From Phycisphaerae bacterium (GTDB taxonomy: Bacteria; Planctomycetota; Phycisphaerae; UBA1845; PWPN01), in contig JAGNEZ010000026.1 in assembly GCA_018003015.1 (NCBI GenBank), positions 1 through 64,000 on the forward strand: a stretch of 64,000 bases of DNA, read 5' to 3'. Of this stretch, positions 45,527 to 53,477 are shown in pieces. Within the stretch, counting starts at the first letter, position 1, and each line of letters starts with the position of its first letter. The notes beneath the pieces are model-generated. The model did not search any database and was not told where the DNA came from. It was given only the letters and a program-made list of their open reading frames with translations. A program made the position numbers and the translations under genes.

Positions 45527-46335
45527 TCGTCGCGGGTATCGACGCCGGTTCTCGAACGATCAAGATCGTTCTATGGGACGGGGGCCGTGGAGCGATGGTG
45601 GGCGCGGGGGTTGCCGACCAGGGTGTCGAGCAGGACGCGTTGGCTGGCGCGTTGCTTGATCGGCTACTGGGCGAGACCGGACGGGCCCGGTCGGATCTTG
45701 GACGGGTGGTTGCCACCGGTTATGGGCGGGGCATCATGAGCATGGCCGACAGCACCGTGACGGAGATCACCTGCCACGCAGTAGGCGTGCGGCACGTGCT
45801 GCCCGGGGCGCGGACGGTGATTGACATTGGCGGGCAGGACAGCAAGCTGATACGACTGGACGGTGACGGCAGCGTGCGTGATTTCGTGATGAACGACCGA
45901 TGTGCGGCCGGGTCGGGCAGGTTTTTAGAAGTTATTGCAGCTCGTTTGGGTGTTGAGTTGTCGGCCCTGGGTGCCCTGGCCCGGCAGAGCGAGCGGCCGG
46001 CGGTGATCAGCAGCATGTGTGTGGTGTTCGCCGAGACGGAGGTCATCGGTCTGTTGGCGTCGCGTACGCCGGCGGCGGATCTGGCCGCAGGGGTTCAGGT
46101 CTCGATGGCGAACCGGGTGGTGGCCATGGCTGGCCGGCATCTGGATCTGCCGATCGTGTTTACCGGCGGGGTGGCCCTGGTGCCGGGCATGTCGGACGCG
46201 TTGGCGACGGCCCTGGGGCATCCACTCCAGGTGGCTCCGGATCCGCGGATGACCGGAGCTCTGGGTGCGGCCCTGCTCGCCGCCAGCCACGCGGAGCCGG
46301 TTCGGGCGAGGGTGGCCCCGGCACCTCCCCGGTGA
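45523..46335 (+). CDS. BadF/HgdC-type ATP-dependent activator
   Basis: 270 residues of the ASKHA ATPase fold. It opens MIVAGIDAGSRTIKIVL (phosphate 1), has VIDIGGQDSK (phosphate 2) and Cys ligands in MNDRCAAGSGRF and SSMCVVFAE, which bind one [4Fe-4S] cluster between the two monomers. It hydrolyses ATP to push electrons into the dehydratase subunits. It overlaps subunit 3 by four bases. A short stretch around 45920-45960 uses unusually AT-rich codons compared with its surroundings. Confidence 0.92.
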   Translation: MIVAGIDAGSRTIKIVLWDGGRGAMVGAGVADQGVEQDALAGALLDRLLGETGRARSDLGRVVATGYGRGIMSMADSTVTEITCHAVGVRHVLPGARTVIDIGGQDSKLIRLDGDGSVRDFVMNDRCAAGSGRFLEVIAARLGVELSALGALARQSERPAVISSMCVVFAETEVIGLLASRTPAADLAAGVQVSMANRVVAMAGRHLDLPIVFTGGVALVPGMSDALATALGHPLQVAPDPRMTGALGAALLAASHAEPVRARVAPAPPR

Positions 46336-46359
46336 CATCCGGCCTTCGGCTCGCCAGGG

Positions 46360-48420
46360 TCAGGGCCGGGTCAGCTCGTCGACCAGGGAGCCGGCGTCGT
46401 AGACACCTCTTAATGACTCTATAATGGCCCGGATGTCGACGGCCACGGCCCGGCCCTGGCGATCGTCGTAGGCGATGTCCCAGACGAGCGACTGGATATT
46501 GCCGTCGAAGATCAGGCCGACGACCTCGCCGCGGGTATTGACCACCGGGCTTCCGGAGTTGCCGCCGATGATGTCTGCCGTGAACACGAAGTTGAAGGGG
46601 GTACGAAGCCGGATCTGGTCGCGGCGGTCGAGCCACGATTTGGGGATATCGAACGGCGGCTGCGGGCCGCGTTCCTTGTACCGCTCGAACAACCCGGCTA
46701 TGTCAGTATAAGGAGGTATAGTCGTGCCGCCCTGCTCATAGCCTTTGACCTGGCCGAAGGCGAGTCGGAGGGTTCCGGTTGCATCGGGGTACAGGGACTC
46801 GCCGTACAGGGCGAACTGGATGGCGGCGATCCTGGCGTAGGCATCGCGTTCGACGCCTTCGACCTCGTCCTCGAAGCGTTTGCGGAGGGTGCGGCTTTCC
46901 GGATCCATGGTGATGGCCAGGCGGATCATGGGATCGGGGCTCGCCTCGACGGCCTTCTTGCCCTCTTTGACCAGTCGTTTTCGGGTTTCGATGTCCTTGA
47001 GGGTGCAGCCTTTGACGAGCTGTTCCGCGCGAGCTGCCGGGGGCAGGCCGTCCAGGGTTCTGACCACGGCGGGGTCGTCGGCTCCGAGGGTCTCCGCCAG
47101 GAGCGACAGTCCGCTGGTCAGGGCTTCGATTTCGAGGGCCTCGTAGATGGGTGACGGCGAGTAGAGTCCGAGATACACGGATTCGAGTTCGGAGTCGCGG
47201 TATTCGCGGAGGCGGTCCGGCGACGGCTTAGGTAGTTCTTCTGACAGCCTGACAACAGTCATAGCCATACTGAAGAGGCTTGAGCCCAGCCCGCCGCCCA
47301 GGGTGCGGTGTCGCTGGAAGAAGGTGCCGTAGAGTTTCCGGGCGGTAGCCAGGCGTTCCCACGGATTGCCGTTTGCGAGGGCCGGTTGGGTGGCGGCCAC
47401 GGCCTTCAGCCTGGCGTCGGCCTGTTCGCGGGCGGTCATGACAGCCGGATCGAGGAGGCCGGCGTAGATGCCGGTTCGGGCCTTGCGGCCGTTCTCGATG
47501 CCCAGGAGGGCGTCGTGCCCGATGCGGGCGTGTTCCGGGCTGCGGTTGCAGAAGACATTCATTTGGGCTTCGCGGCGCCAGAGGCGGCGGAGGCTGTCCG
47601 GCATCTCCGCATCGCGCAGGAAGCGGAGGTGGTCGGCGGTGATCAGTCGTTGGGTGTGGCCGGGATGGCCGGCGACCAGGAGGAGTTCGCCATCGCGGGA
47701 ACCTTCGGTGCTCACCTGGAGATAGTGTTCGGCCTTGAGCGGCTTGTCGTTTTCATAGACGCGGAAGAAGCAGCAGTCGAGGTTGAAGCGCGGGAACTCG
47801 AAGTTGTCGACGTCGCCGCCGAAGAAGGCCGCGCTCTGCTCGGGGGCCATGACCAGGCGGACGTCGGTATACCGGCGGTACCGGTAGAGGTGGTATCGGC
47901 CGCCTTTGTAGAGGGTGACGATTTCGCTGTCGAGCCCGGTGGCGTCTTTTGATTCCTGTTCGATGCGGGTCATGGCCTTGCGGCGGGCTTCGAAGGCCTT
48001 GGCCACGGACAGGGATGGATCGGCGGCCGCGTTGACCTTATCGGTGACGTCCTCGATCGACCAAAGGAACCTGATCTCCAGGTCCTTGCACTTCAGTTCG
48101 TGGTCGCGGGTGCGGGCGATGAAGCCGGTCTTGAGGAGGTCGCGATCCGGGGTGCTGAGGTTATAGATCTGGTCGGAGCCGACGTGGTGGTTGGTGAGGA
48201 TGAGCCCGTCGGCGGAGACCAGCGAGCCGGTGCCACCGCCTATCCGCACGGTTGCCTTCTGCAGGTGCTCCAGCCAGGCGGGGGTCGGCTCGAAGTTGTA
48301 CTTCGAGCGGAGCGTAGCGGTCGGCGGGTTGTTCAGCAGCCACATACCCTCGTCGGCGGCCGCGGCGGAGGCGATGAGCAGCGACAGCAGGACTGGCGAG
48401 CGGACGATCATCGATCGCAT
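46360..48420 (-). CDS. S46 family serine dipeptidyl-peptidase
   Basis: 686 residues with a signal peptide (VLLSLLIASAAAADEG). The catalytic triad is visible: His in LTNHHVG near residue 80, Asp in GGDVDNFEFPR near residue 215, and Ser in GGNSGSPVV near residue 630. S46 enzymes (DPP7/DPP11) remove dipeptides from oligopeptides in the periplasm. The start is 48420 or, three codons in, 48411. It converges on the activator gene with only 24 bp between stops. Confidence 0.93.
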   Translation of the reverse strand: MRSMIVRSPVLLSLLIASAAAADEGMWLLNNPPTATLRSKYNFEPTPAWLEHLQKATVRIGGGTGSLVSADGLILTNHHVGSDQIYNLSTPDRDLLKTGFIARTRDHELKCKDLEIRFLWSIEDVTDKVNAAADPSLSVAKAFEARRKAMTRIEQESKDATGLDSEIVTLYKGGRYHLYRYRRYTDVRLVMAPEQSAAFFGGDVDNFEFPRFNLDCCFFRVYENDKPLKAEHYLQVSTEGSRDGELLLVAGHPGHTQRLITADHLRFLRDAEMPDSLRRLWRREAQMNVFCNRSPEHARIGHDALLGIENGRKARTGIYAGLLDPAVMTAREQADARLKAVAATQPALANGNPWERLATARKLYGTFFQRHRTLGGGLGSSLFSMAMTVVRLSEELPKPSPDRLREYRDSELESVYLGLYSPSPIYEALEIEALTSGLSLLAETLGADDPAVVRTLDGLPPAARAEQLVKGCTLKDIETRKRLVKEGKKAVEASPDPMIRLAITMDPESRTLRKRFEDEVEGVERDAYARIAAIQFALYGESLYPDATGTLRLAFGQVKGYEQGGTTIPPYTDIAGLFERYKERGPQPPFDIPKSWLDRRDQIRLRTPFNFVFTADIIGGNSGSPVVNTRGEVVGLIFDGNIQSLVWDIAYDDRQGRAVAVDIRAIIESLRGVYDAGSLVDELTRP

Positions 48421-48939
48421 GGTCAGTTCCTTGGTACCTTGGTTCTGGGATGCTGGGATGGACGCCAGCGACGTCTTGCCGTCTCACGGCGGTAGTGCGG
48501 ATCATGGTCGAGAGGACGCTCGAACGCAAGGGCGGCAGGGGGAGTTGAGAACGAGGATGAAAAAAAGGGCTTGCCCGGTGCGATCGATTCCTGCTTGACG
48601 AACCTGAAGTTCTCGGTTGGGTATCGTCGTCGTCGCGAGGGGTGGGCATTTGACGAAGATGGTCATGCTTTTGCTAAACGAAGCCACCGCTGAGCCGCTC
48701 GAGCTGCGTTTTTGGCCGCGCCAGGGCGGTTTTGGCCGGTGGCGATCGACGAGCGCCGGCGCCAAACGAAGCCAATATCCGCGGTCCGAAGCCGAGGCCC
48801 GCGGTCAGTTGTCGGGGATCGGCAATCAGCCGGAGGAAGACGGGGGATCATTCTCTCCGGTTTGGGCTTGGAGGGAATAACACCACGGGTGTCCCGGTTG
48901 AGCGCGGGCAGTGAACGTCGGCTGCGGTGAGGCTTCCAT
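48421..48939. other. 519-bp non-coding gap holding a dispersed repeat
   Basis: Spacer between the S46 start and the GH76-like stop. It holds the second copy of the repeat (48676-48775). No coding frame is convincing. Confidence 0.6.
48676..48775 (+). repeat. Dispersed intergenic repeat, copy B
   Basis: Two AAACGAAGCCA-type words start at 48676 and 48764, 88 bases apart. The second lies inside the 17-mer GCGCCAAACGAAGCCAA (48759-48775), identical to the minus-strand copy at 4825-4809. The order and spacing of words match copy A. Confidence 0.6.
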
Positions 48940-50685
48940 TCAGCATCCCGGGGGCTGGCCGGGGCCGGTGAGGCAGGGGGAGAACAGTCGGAGGTCCTGT
49001 GGGTCGGCATCGCCGTCGGCGTCCAGATCGGCGGGGGCGCAGCCCGGTGCATAGCTGACGGCGTTGCCCGACAGGCATCGCTGGAGGAAGGCGAAGTCGT
49101 CCAGGTCCACGTCGTGGTCCAGATCGAAGTCGGAGCATTGGATTCTGGCAACCGGGGTGGTCGGCGTCGGGGAGTAGTTCAGGGTCGCGTCGTAGGCGAA
49201 GATGGCGTAGTAGTGCGACGTATTGCATTCCACGTTAGCATGCACGTACTGGTCGCGGGCGTCTGGGACACCGGGCTGATCCGCGAGCAGCGTGCCGTCG
49301 GTTGGGCCGGTCGGATAACCGGTCGTCTTGAACACGATCCTGGTTCCAACGAGGTCCAGGTCGGGGGGGTTCGTCCAGGACAGGGTGATGTGGTGGTAGG
49401 CGATGGTCGTCGCGACCTCGGCGACGGGGCCGGGAGGCGTGAGGTCGACGGGTGTTGCCATGGTTGCGGCGGTGTACAGGTAGGATCGGGCGACGGCCGC
49501 CTGGTCGTTCAGTTCCCAGGATGTACGGATGGTGCCGGGTGTGTAGGGATCGCGGGACCACAGTCGGCCGTAGTGGCCGTTGGGGTCTTCGCGGTTGGTG
49601 TGGAGCCAAGTCATGGCGGTGATGACGGTCTGGAGCCAGGCGGGGTTATAGTCGTGGAGATAGAGGTTATTGAGGGCGTCCACGAGTTCGAAGGCCCAGT
49701 AGCCCTCGTCGCGGATGGCTCCGTCGGTGAAATACGCCGCGACGGATGTGTGGCTGATGCGTTGGGCCTCGTGGAGGTCGGCGACGTTGCCGGTGGCATC
49801 GTAGAAGAGGAGGTTGCAGGAGATGCCGATGCCGGCGCTGTTGATGAGTGTGTATCCGTCGCTCGTGCCGGCGTTGTTGCCGGTGAGCAGGAATCGCTCC
49901 TTGAAGAGGCCGTTGGACTGCTGAACATGGGAGGCGGCCCAGGCATAGAGACGGTTCGCGTCGTCGAGGTATCGTGTCTGGCCGGTGATCGGGTAGAGCA
50001 GCAGGGCGGCTCGGGCCGCCTGGAGGGTGGATACAGCGTCTTTGGATGAGTGGTCGGGCACGCTGAAGTAGATTCCGCCGCCGCCGGCCAGGTCCTCGCC
50101 GGAGATGACGAAGTTGTAGGCTGCGACTGCGCGGTCGAGGTACCGTGGCTCGCCGGTGAGGTTATAGGCCTCGGCCAGAGAGACAACGAGGTGGCCGTTG
50201 TCGTCGTAGAAGAGCGTGGCGCCGGAGCTGACCCCGGACCGGTAGCCGCCGGCAGCGCCGGTGCCGTTTCGCCAGTAGCGGGTGTGGAGTTCGTCGGCGA
50301 AGGCGCGGAGGATGGGGGCGTAGACTGTCGGGTTGATTCGCACCAGGGCGTTGAGTACGCGGAACTGGGTGGCGACCGGCCAGACGTAGGCGAAGCCGCC
50401 GTCGCCGCCGTAACGGTCCCCGTCGAGTGAAGCCGCCTCGGCGTAGAGGTTGGAGCCCGGCACGCGGAGTGACTCGTTGATTTTCTGATAGACGTTCTGT
50501 CCCCAGGCCTGCAGCGGCGGGTCGGCCGACCGAACGGTTGCCGGATGGGCGATCAGGGTCATAAGCAGGGCGATGACTGGAACCGGGCGTCGCAGTGGCC
50601 GAATCGCCCAAGTCGCCACGTGCGGGCGGCAGGTAGTTGCCACCGGGATCCATGGCGCGGTGATTCGCTGGTTCCTCCTCAACAT
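48940..50685 (-). CDS. Secreted GH76-like protein with Fn3-like and dockerin-like domains
   Basis: 581 residues. A signal peptide (VPVIALLMTLIAHPATVRSA) leads a six-hairpin alpha-barrel with the adjacent Asp pair FYDDNGHLV near residue 150, as in GH76 alpha-1,6-mannanases. A fibronectin-III-like segment follows (about residues 395-495). The C-terminus carries two calcium-loop repeats, DFDLDHDVDLDDF and DLDADGDADPQDL, each followed by a Cys, the dockerin-like tail frequent in planctomycetal secreted enzymes. Substrate is probably a mannan-type polymer, by family. The extreme N-terminal 30 residues are basic and the true start may be later. Confidence 0.8.
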   Translation of the reverse strand: MLRRNQRITAPWIPVATTCRPHVATWAIRPLRRPVPVIALLMTLIAHPATVRSADPPLQAWGQNVYQKINESLRVPGSNLYAEAASLDGDRYGGDGGFAYVWPVATQFRVLNALVRINPTVYAPILRAFADELHTRYWRNGTGAAGGYRSGVSSGATLFYDDNGHLVVSLAEAYNLTGEPRYLDRAVAAYNFVISGEDLAGGGGIYFSVPDHSSKDAVSTLQAARAALLLYPITGQTRYLDDANRLYAWAASHVQQSNGLFKERFLLTGNNAGTSDGYTLINSAGIGISCNLLFYDATGNVADLHEAQRISHTSVAAYFTDGAIRDEGYWAFELVDALNNLYLHDYNPAWLQTVITAMTWLHTNREDPNGHYGRLWSRDPYTPGTIRTSWELNDQAAVARSYLYTAATMATPVDLTPPGPVAEVATTIAYHHITLSWTNPPDLDLVGTRIVFKTTGYPTGPTDGTLLADQPGVPDARDQYVHANVECNTSHYYAIFAYDATLNYSPTPTTPVARIQCSDFDLDHDVDLDDFAFLQRCLSGNAVSYAPGCAPADLDADGDADPQDLRLFSPCLTGPGQPPGC

Positions 50686-50850
50686 CGTCCAGAAGCGTCC
50701 ATCAGGGGCTTTTGTTCCGCAGCCTCATTGTACCATGACCTGGGGCATCTTTCTAGCAGCAGATGAGTCTGTCACCGTGGCGTGCAGCGTATCGTCGGAA
50801 GGGAGGAGGGGATCCGATCGGGTATGATGGGGGCCTAGGCCGAGGCCGCT

Positions 50851-51900
50851 TTGTGGGGGGTGCGAGGACGGAGCTTTGGCCCGGGCGGGGATGGTGGCGT
50901 AGGGTGTAGGAGTGCGGCCGTGTTCAGATGGTCCCGTTTCCGAAGGCGTCGTCTCGGTACATGGACTGGGGAGACGATGGGAACGGCGTACACGGTCAAG
51001 TTGGCGGGTTGCGGCCGGCCTGCGCCGGGCGATCTGGAATCCCTGCGGGAGGCGGTTGAGGGAGTGCTTCGCTCGGTGCAGCAGGCGATGTCGGTTTACC
51101 TGCCGGATTCGGAGCTGTCGCGGTTCAACCGGCACGAGGATGGTTCTCCGTTTCGGATGTCGGCCGAGACCTTCCATGTGTTCCGGCGAGCGATTCAAAT
51201 TGGGGAGGAGTCTGGCGGGGCGTTCGACATCACCGTTGGGCCGATGGTCAGTCTGTACGGGTTTGGCCCGGACCCCTTTCGGGTCGATCTGCCCTCCGAC
51301 GAGGAGCTGGCCGGGCTGCGTTCGTTCGTCGGGTACCAGAAGCTGGAGCTGGATTCCACAGCAGGGGCCATTCGAAAGAGGCATTCGAAGGTGTGGTGTG
51401 ATCTGTCGGCCATTGCCAAGGGGTACGGCGCCGATCGGGTGGCGGCGGTTCTGGACCGACGCGGCGTGGCGGACTACATGGTGGAGGTCGGCGGCGAGGT
51501 ACGGGTTCGGGGGTGCAATCTTGATGGGAAGCCCTGGCGGATCGCGATCGAACGTCCGGCGGCGGATGACGTGGAGATCCATCGGGTTGTGCCGTTGATT
51601 GACCAGGCCATTGCCACGACCGGAGACTACCGGGTGTTCTACATCAGGGATGGCAAGCGGATCTCGCACACCATTGATCCGCGGACCGGTCGCCCGGTGG
51701 GGCACTCGCTGGCCTCGGTCACGGTGATTGCCGACGATTGCGAGTCGGCGGACGCATGGGCTACGGCCTTGATGGTCCTGGGGGCGGAGGAAGGTGGGGC
51801 TCTCGCCGAACGAAGGCGCATGGCGGCGTTGTTCCTGATTCGTGGCGAGGACGGCCGGATCGAGGAAAGGGCGACCGCCGCCTTCCCGGGTTCAGGTTGA
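50851..51900 (+). CDS. apbE: FAD:protein FMN transferase (ApbE)
   Basis: About 349 residues if TTG 50851 is used. ApbE attaches FMN to a Thr of flavoproteins such as RnfG or NqrC. Signatures are ETMGTAYTVKL, LSAIAKGYGADRVA, VEVGGEVRVRG and HTIDPRTGRPVGHS. The start is uncertain: GTG 50860 is also possible, and no lipoprotein signal is visible although most homologues have one. No Rnf or Nqr genes are near. It converges on the DoxX fusion gene, 31 bp away. Confidence 0.88.
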   Translation: MWGVRGRSFGPGGDGGVGCRSAAVFRWSRFRRRRLGTWTGETMGTAYTVKLAGCGRPAPGDLESLREAVEGVLRSVQQAMSVYLPDSELSRFNRHEDGSPFRMSAETFHVFRRAIQIGEESGGAFDITVGPMVSLYGFGPDPFRVDLPSDEELAGLRSFVGYQKLELDSTAGAIRKRHSKVWCDLSAIAKGYGADRVAAVLDRRGVADYMVEVGGEVRVRGCNLDGKPWRIAIERPAADDVEIHRVVPLIDQAIATTGDYRVFYIRDGKRISHTIDPRTGRPVGHSLASVTVIADDCESADAWATALMVLGAEEGGALAERRRMAALFLIRGEDGRIEERATAAFPGSG

Positions 51901-51931
51901 GGCGCTCATCCGTTCGCGGGTTTGCACTGAT

Positions 51932-53473
51932 TCACAGGGCTCGCCACGGCCGGGTGCGGTCGTTTGTTTTCGCCAGGTTGGCGAGGATGGACGAGACCAG
52001 GTTGACGTCGGCGACGATCTGGAAGTCGTACATGCCGGCGCAGATGAAGTCGGCGCCGTTCCGGAAAGCGTATAGGAAGCCGTCTTCGGGCTTGATAGCG
52101 CCGGCGGCCATGACCTTGAAGGCGATCCACGGCTCCGGCAGGTCGCTCATCAGCTTGATGGTCTCGTCCGGTTCCAGGCAGAAGTTGTTGTCGTGATCGC
52201 CCTCGGTGGTTCGTGAAGACCAGTAGTTGTGATGGTGGAGGGTCTTCATCCAGAAGTCGGGGTGGATGCTCTTGTCGACACAGGCTTGGATGGTCTTGAG
52301 GCGGTGGCCACCGATGCCGGCGGGCAGGCCGGCGGCCCTGATTGTCTGCACCGCGCGGTAAATCTCATCGATCTTGCCTTCCTCGACCAGCCGGTCTGCT
52401 GTTCCGCCCTGGACGTAGGCGGCATGGGCCCCGCCCTCGATGGACAGCTTGACCGCCGCCGCCAGATCACTGCCGCCGCAATCGGAGACGAACTGGATCT
52501 TGCCGCCGTACTCGTTCCAGTACTTCTGGGCGATCCGCAGCAGCATGGGGTGAGTCAGGAACGTGTTGATGCCGCACTTCTCGGCCAAGCGGAAGGTGTT
52601 GATGACTCGTTCATCGGTGTGGTAGGCCTTGACCAGGTCGGAGACGTACAGGAGGTCGCGTGAATGAGCCCAACCGCCGATGAGGTTTCCGCCCATGATG
52701 AGCCGGCTGAGTTTCAGCTTGCCGATGTGGCCGTAGGTCATGGTGCCGGTCAGGTCCTTGAGTCGGGAGAAGGTGAACTTTTTGAGGGTTGCGGAGGTTC
52801 GCCCATCGGCTCCGGCCTCGACCAGGAGTCGTTCCTCGTGGCTGTCCCACTTGCGTTTCCGGTCCACGGTGTACCAGAAGGCTCCGAGGGCCGGAATTCC
52901 GGCCAGGTCGCGCAGGAAGAGGCGCCGGTGGGTGAGGCGTGGGTCCTCGTCGGTGGCGGGTTCTGCCGGGGCGATTTTGGCGGTTCGGTTCGTGGCCGGC
53001 TGTTGTCGTGCCCGGATGGACCGCAGGATTCCGTCCAGCCCGTACATCCAGCCCCGCGGGATGAAAACGAACATGATCAGGGCGGCGATCTCGATCAAGT
53101 TCTTGTTGATGATCAGGTAGTTGCCCTCGCCGTACACGCCGCGCAAGCCGATGAAGGGCGGGTTAGAGATGTAGTAGAGCGAGAGGAGTACGGCGCCGGC
53201 GAAGGCGGAGAGGCGGGTGAAGACGCCGAGCATGAGGCCGAGGCCGATGAGGCCCAGTCCCCACATGTTGAGCAAGTCCACGGCATGAAGTGTGGTCGGC
53301 GATTCGGTCAGTCCGCGGAAGAACGGGGCCAGCCGCCACGTTGAATCGGTCAGGTAATCGGCCGAGCTCCAGTCCTTGGCGAGGATCTTGATGACGCCCT
53401 CGTAGAGGAAGTGCCAGCCAATGACCATCCGAAGCAGCGTCAGCACCCAGCCCGATCGCCAATTTGCGCGCAT
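51932..53473 (-). CDS. DoxX membrane domain fused to a TIM-barrel-like domain
   Basis: 513 residues in two parts. Residues 1-140 are a DoxX-type four-helix membrane domain (VIGWHFLYEGVIKIL, GLGLIGLGLMLGVFTRLSAF). A linker at about 150-190 contains HRRLFLRDLAGIPALGAFWY, a twin-arginine-like signal inside the protein. Residues 240-513 (LSRLIMGGNLIGGW, EKCGINTFLTHPML, FWMKTLHHHNYWS) resemble a family of aldo/keto-reductase-like barrels that are normally separate Tat-exported proteins. The fusion suggests a periplasmic enzyme tethered to a quinone-linked membrane anchor. It is 4 bp from the GH51 gene. Confidence 0.75.
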   Translation of the reverse strand: MRANWRSGWVLTLLRMVIGWHFLYEGVIKILAKDWSSADYLTDSTWRLAPFFRGLTESPTTLHAVDLLNMWGLGLIGLGLMLGVFTRLSAFAGAVLLSLYYISNPPFIGLRGVYGEGNYLIINKNLIEIAALIMFVFIPRGWMYGLDGILRSIRARQQPATNRTAKIAPAEPATDEDPRLTHRRLFLRDLAGIPALGAFWYTVDRKRKWDSHEERLLVEAGADGRTSATLKKFTFSRLKDLTGTMTYGHIGKLKLSRLIMGGNLIGGWAHSRDLLYVSDLVKAYHTDERVINTFRLAEKCGINTFLTHPMLLRIAQKYWNEYGGKIQFVSDCGGSDLAAAVKLSIEGGAHAAYVQGGTADRLVEEGKIDEIYRAVQTIRAAGLPAGIGGHRLKTIQACVDKSIHPDFWMKTLHHHNYWSSRTTEGDHDNNFCLEPDETIKLMSDLPEPWIAFKVMAAGAIKPEDGFLYAFRNGADFICAGMYDFQIVADVNLVSSILANLAKTNDRTRPWRAL

Positions 53474-53477
53474 GGAT

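Noticed and set aside
45900-45960. AT-rich codon patch in the activator gene as a sign of transfer or splice
   Set aside because: The reading frame and protein motifs are continuous through it and it covers only about 15 codons, too short to call a transferred segment.
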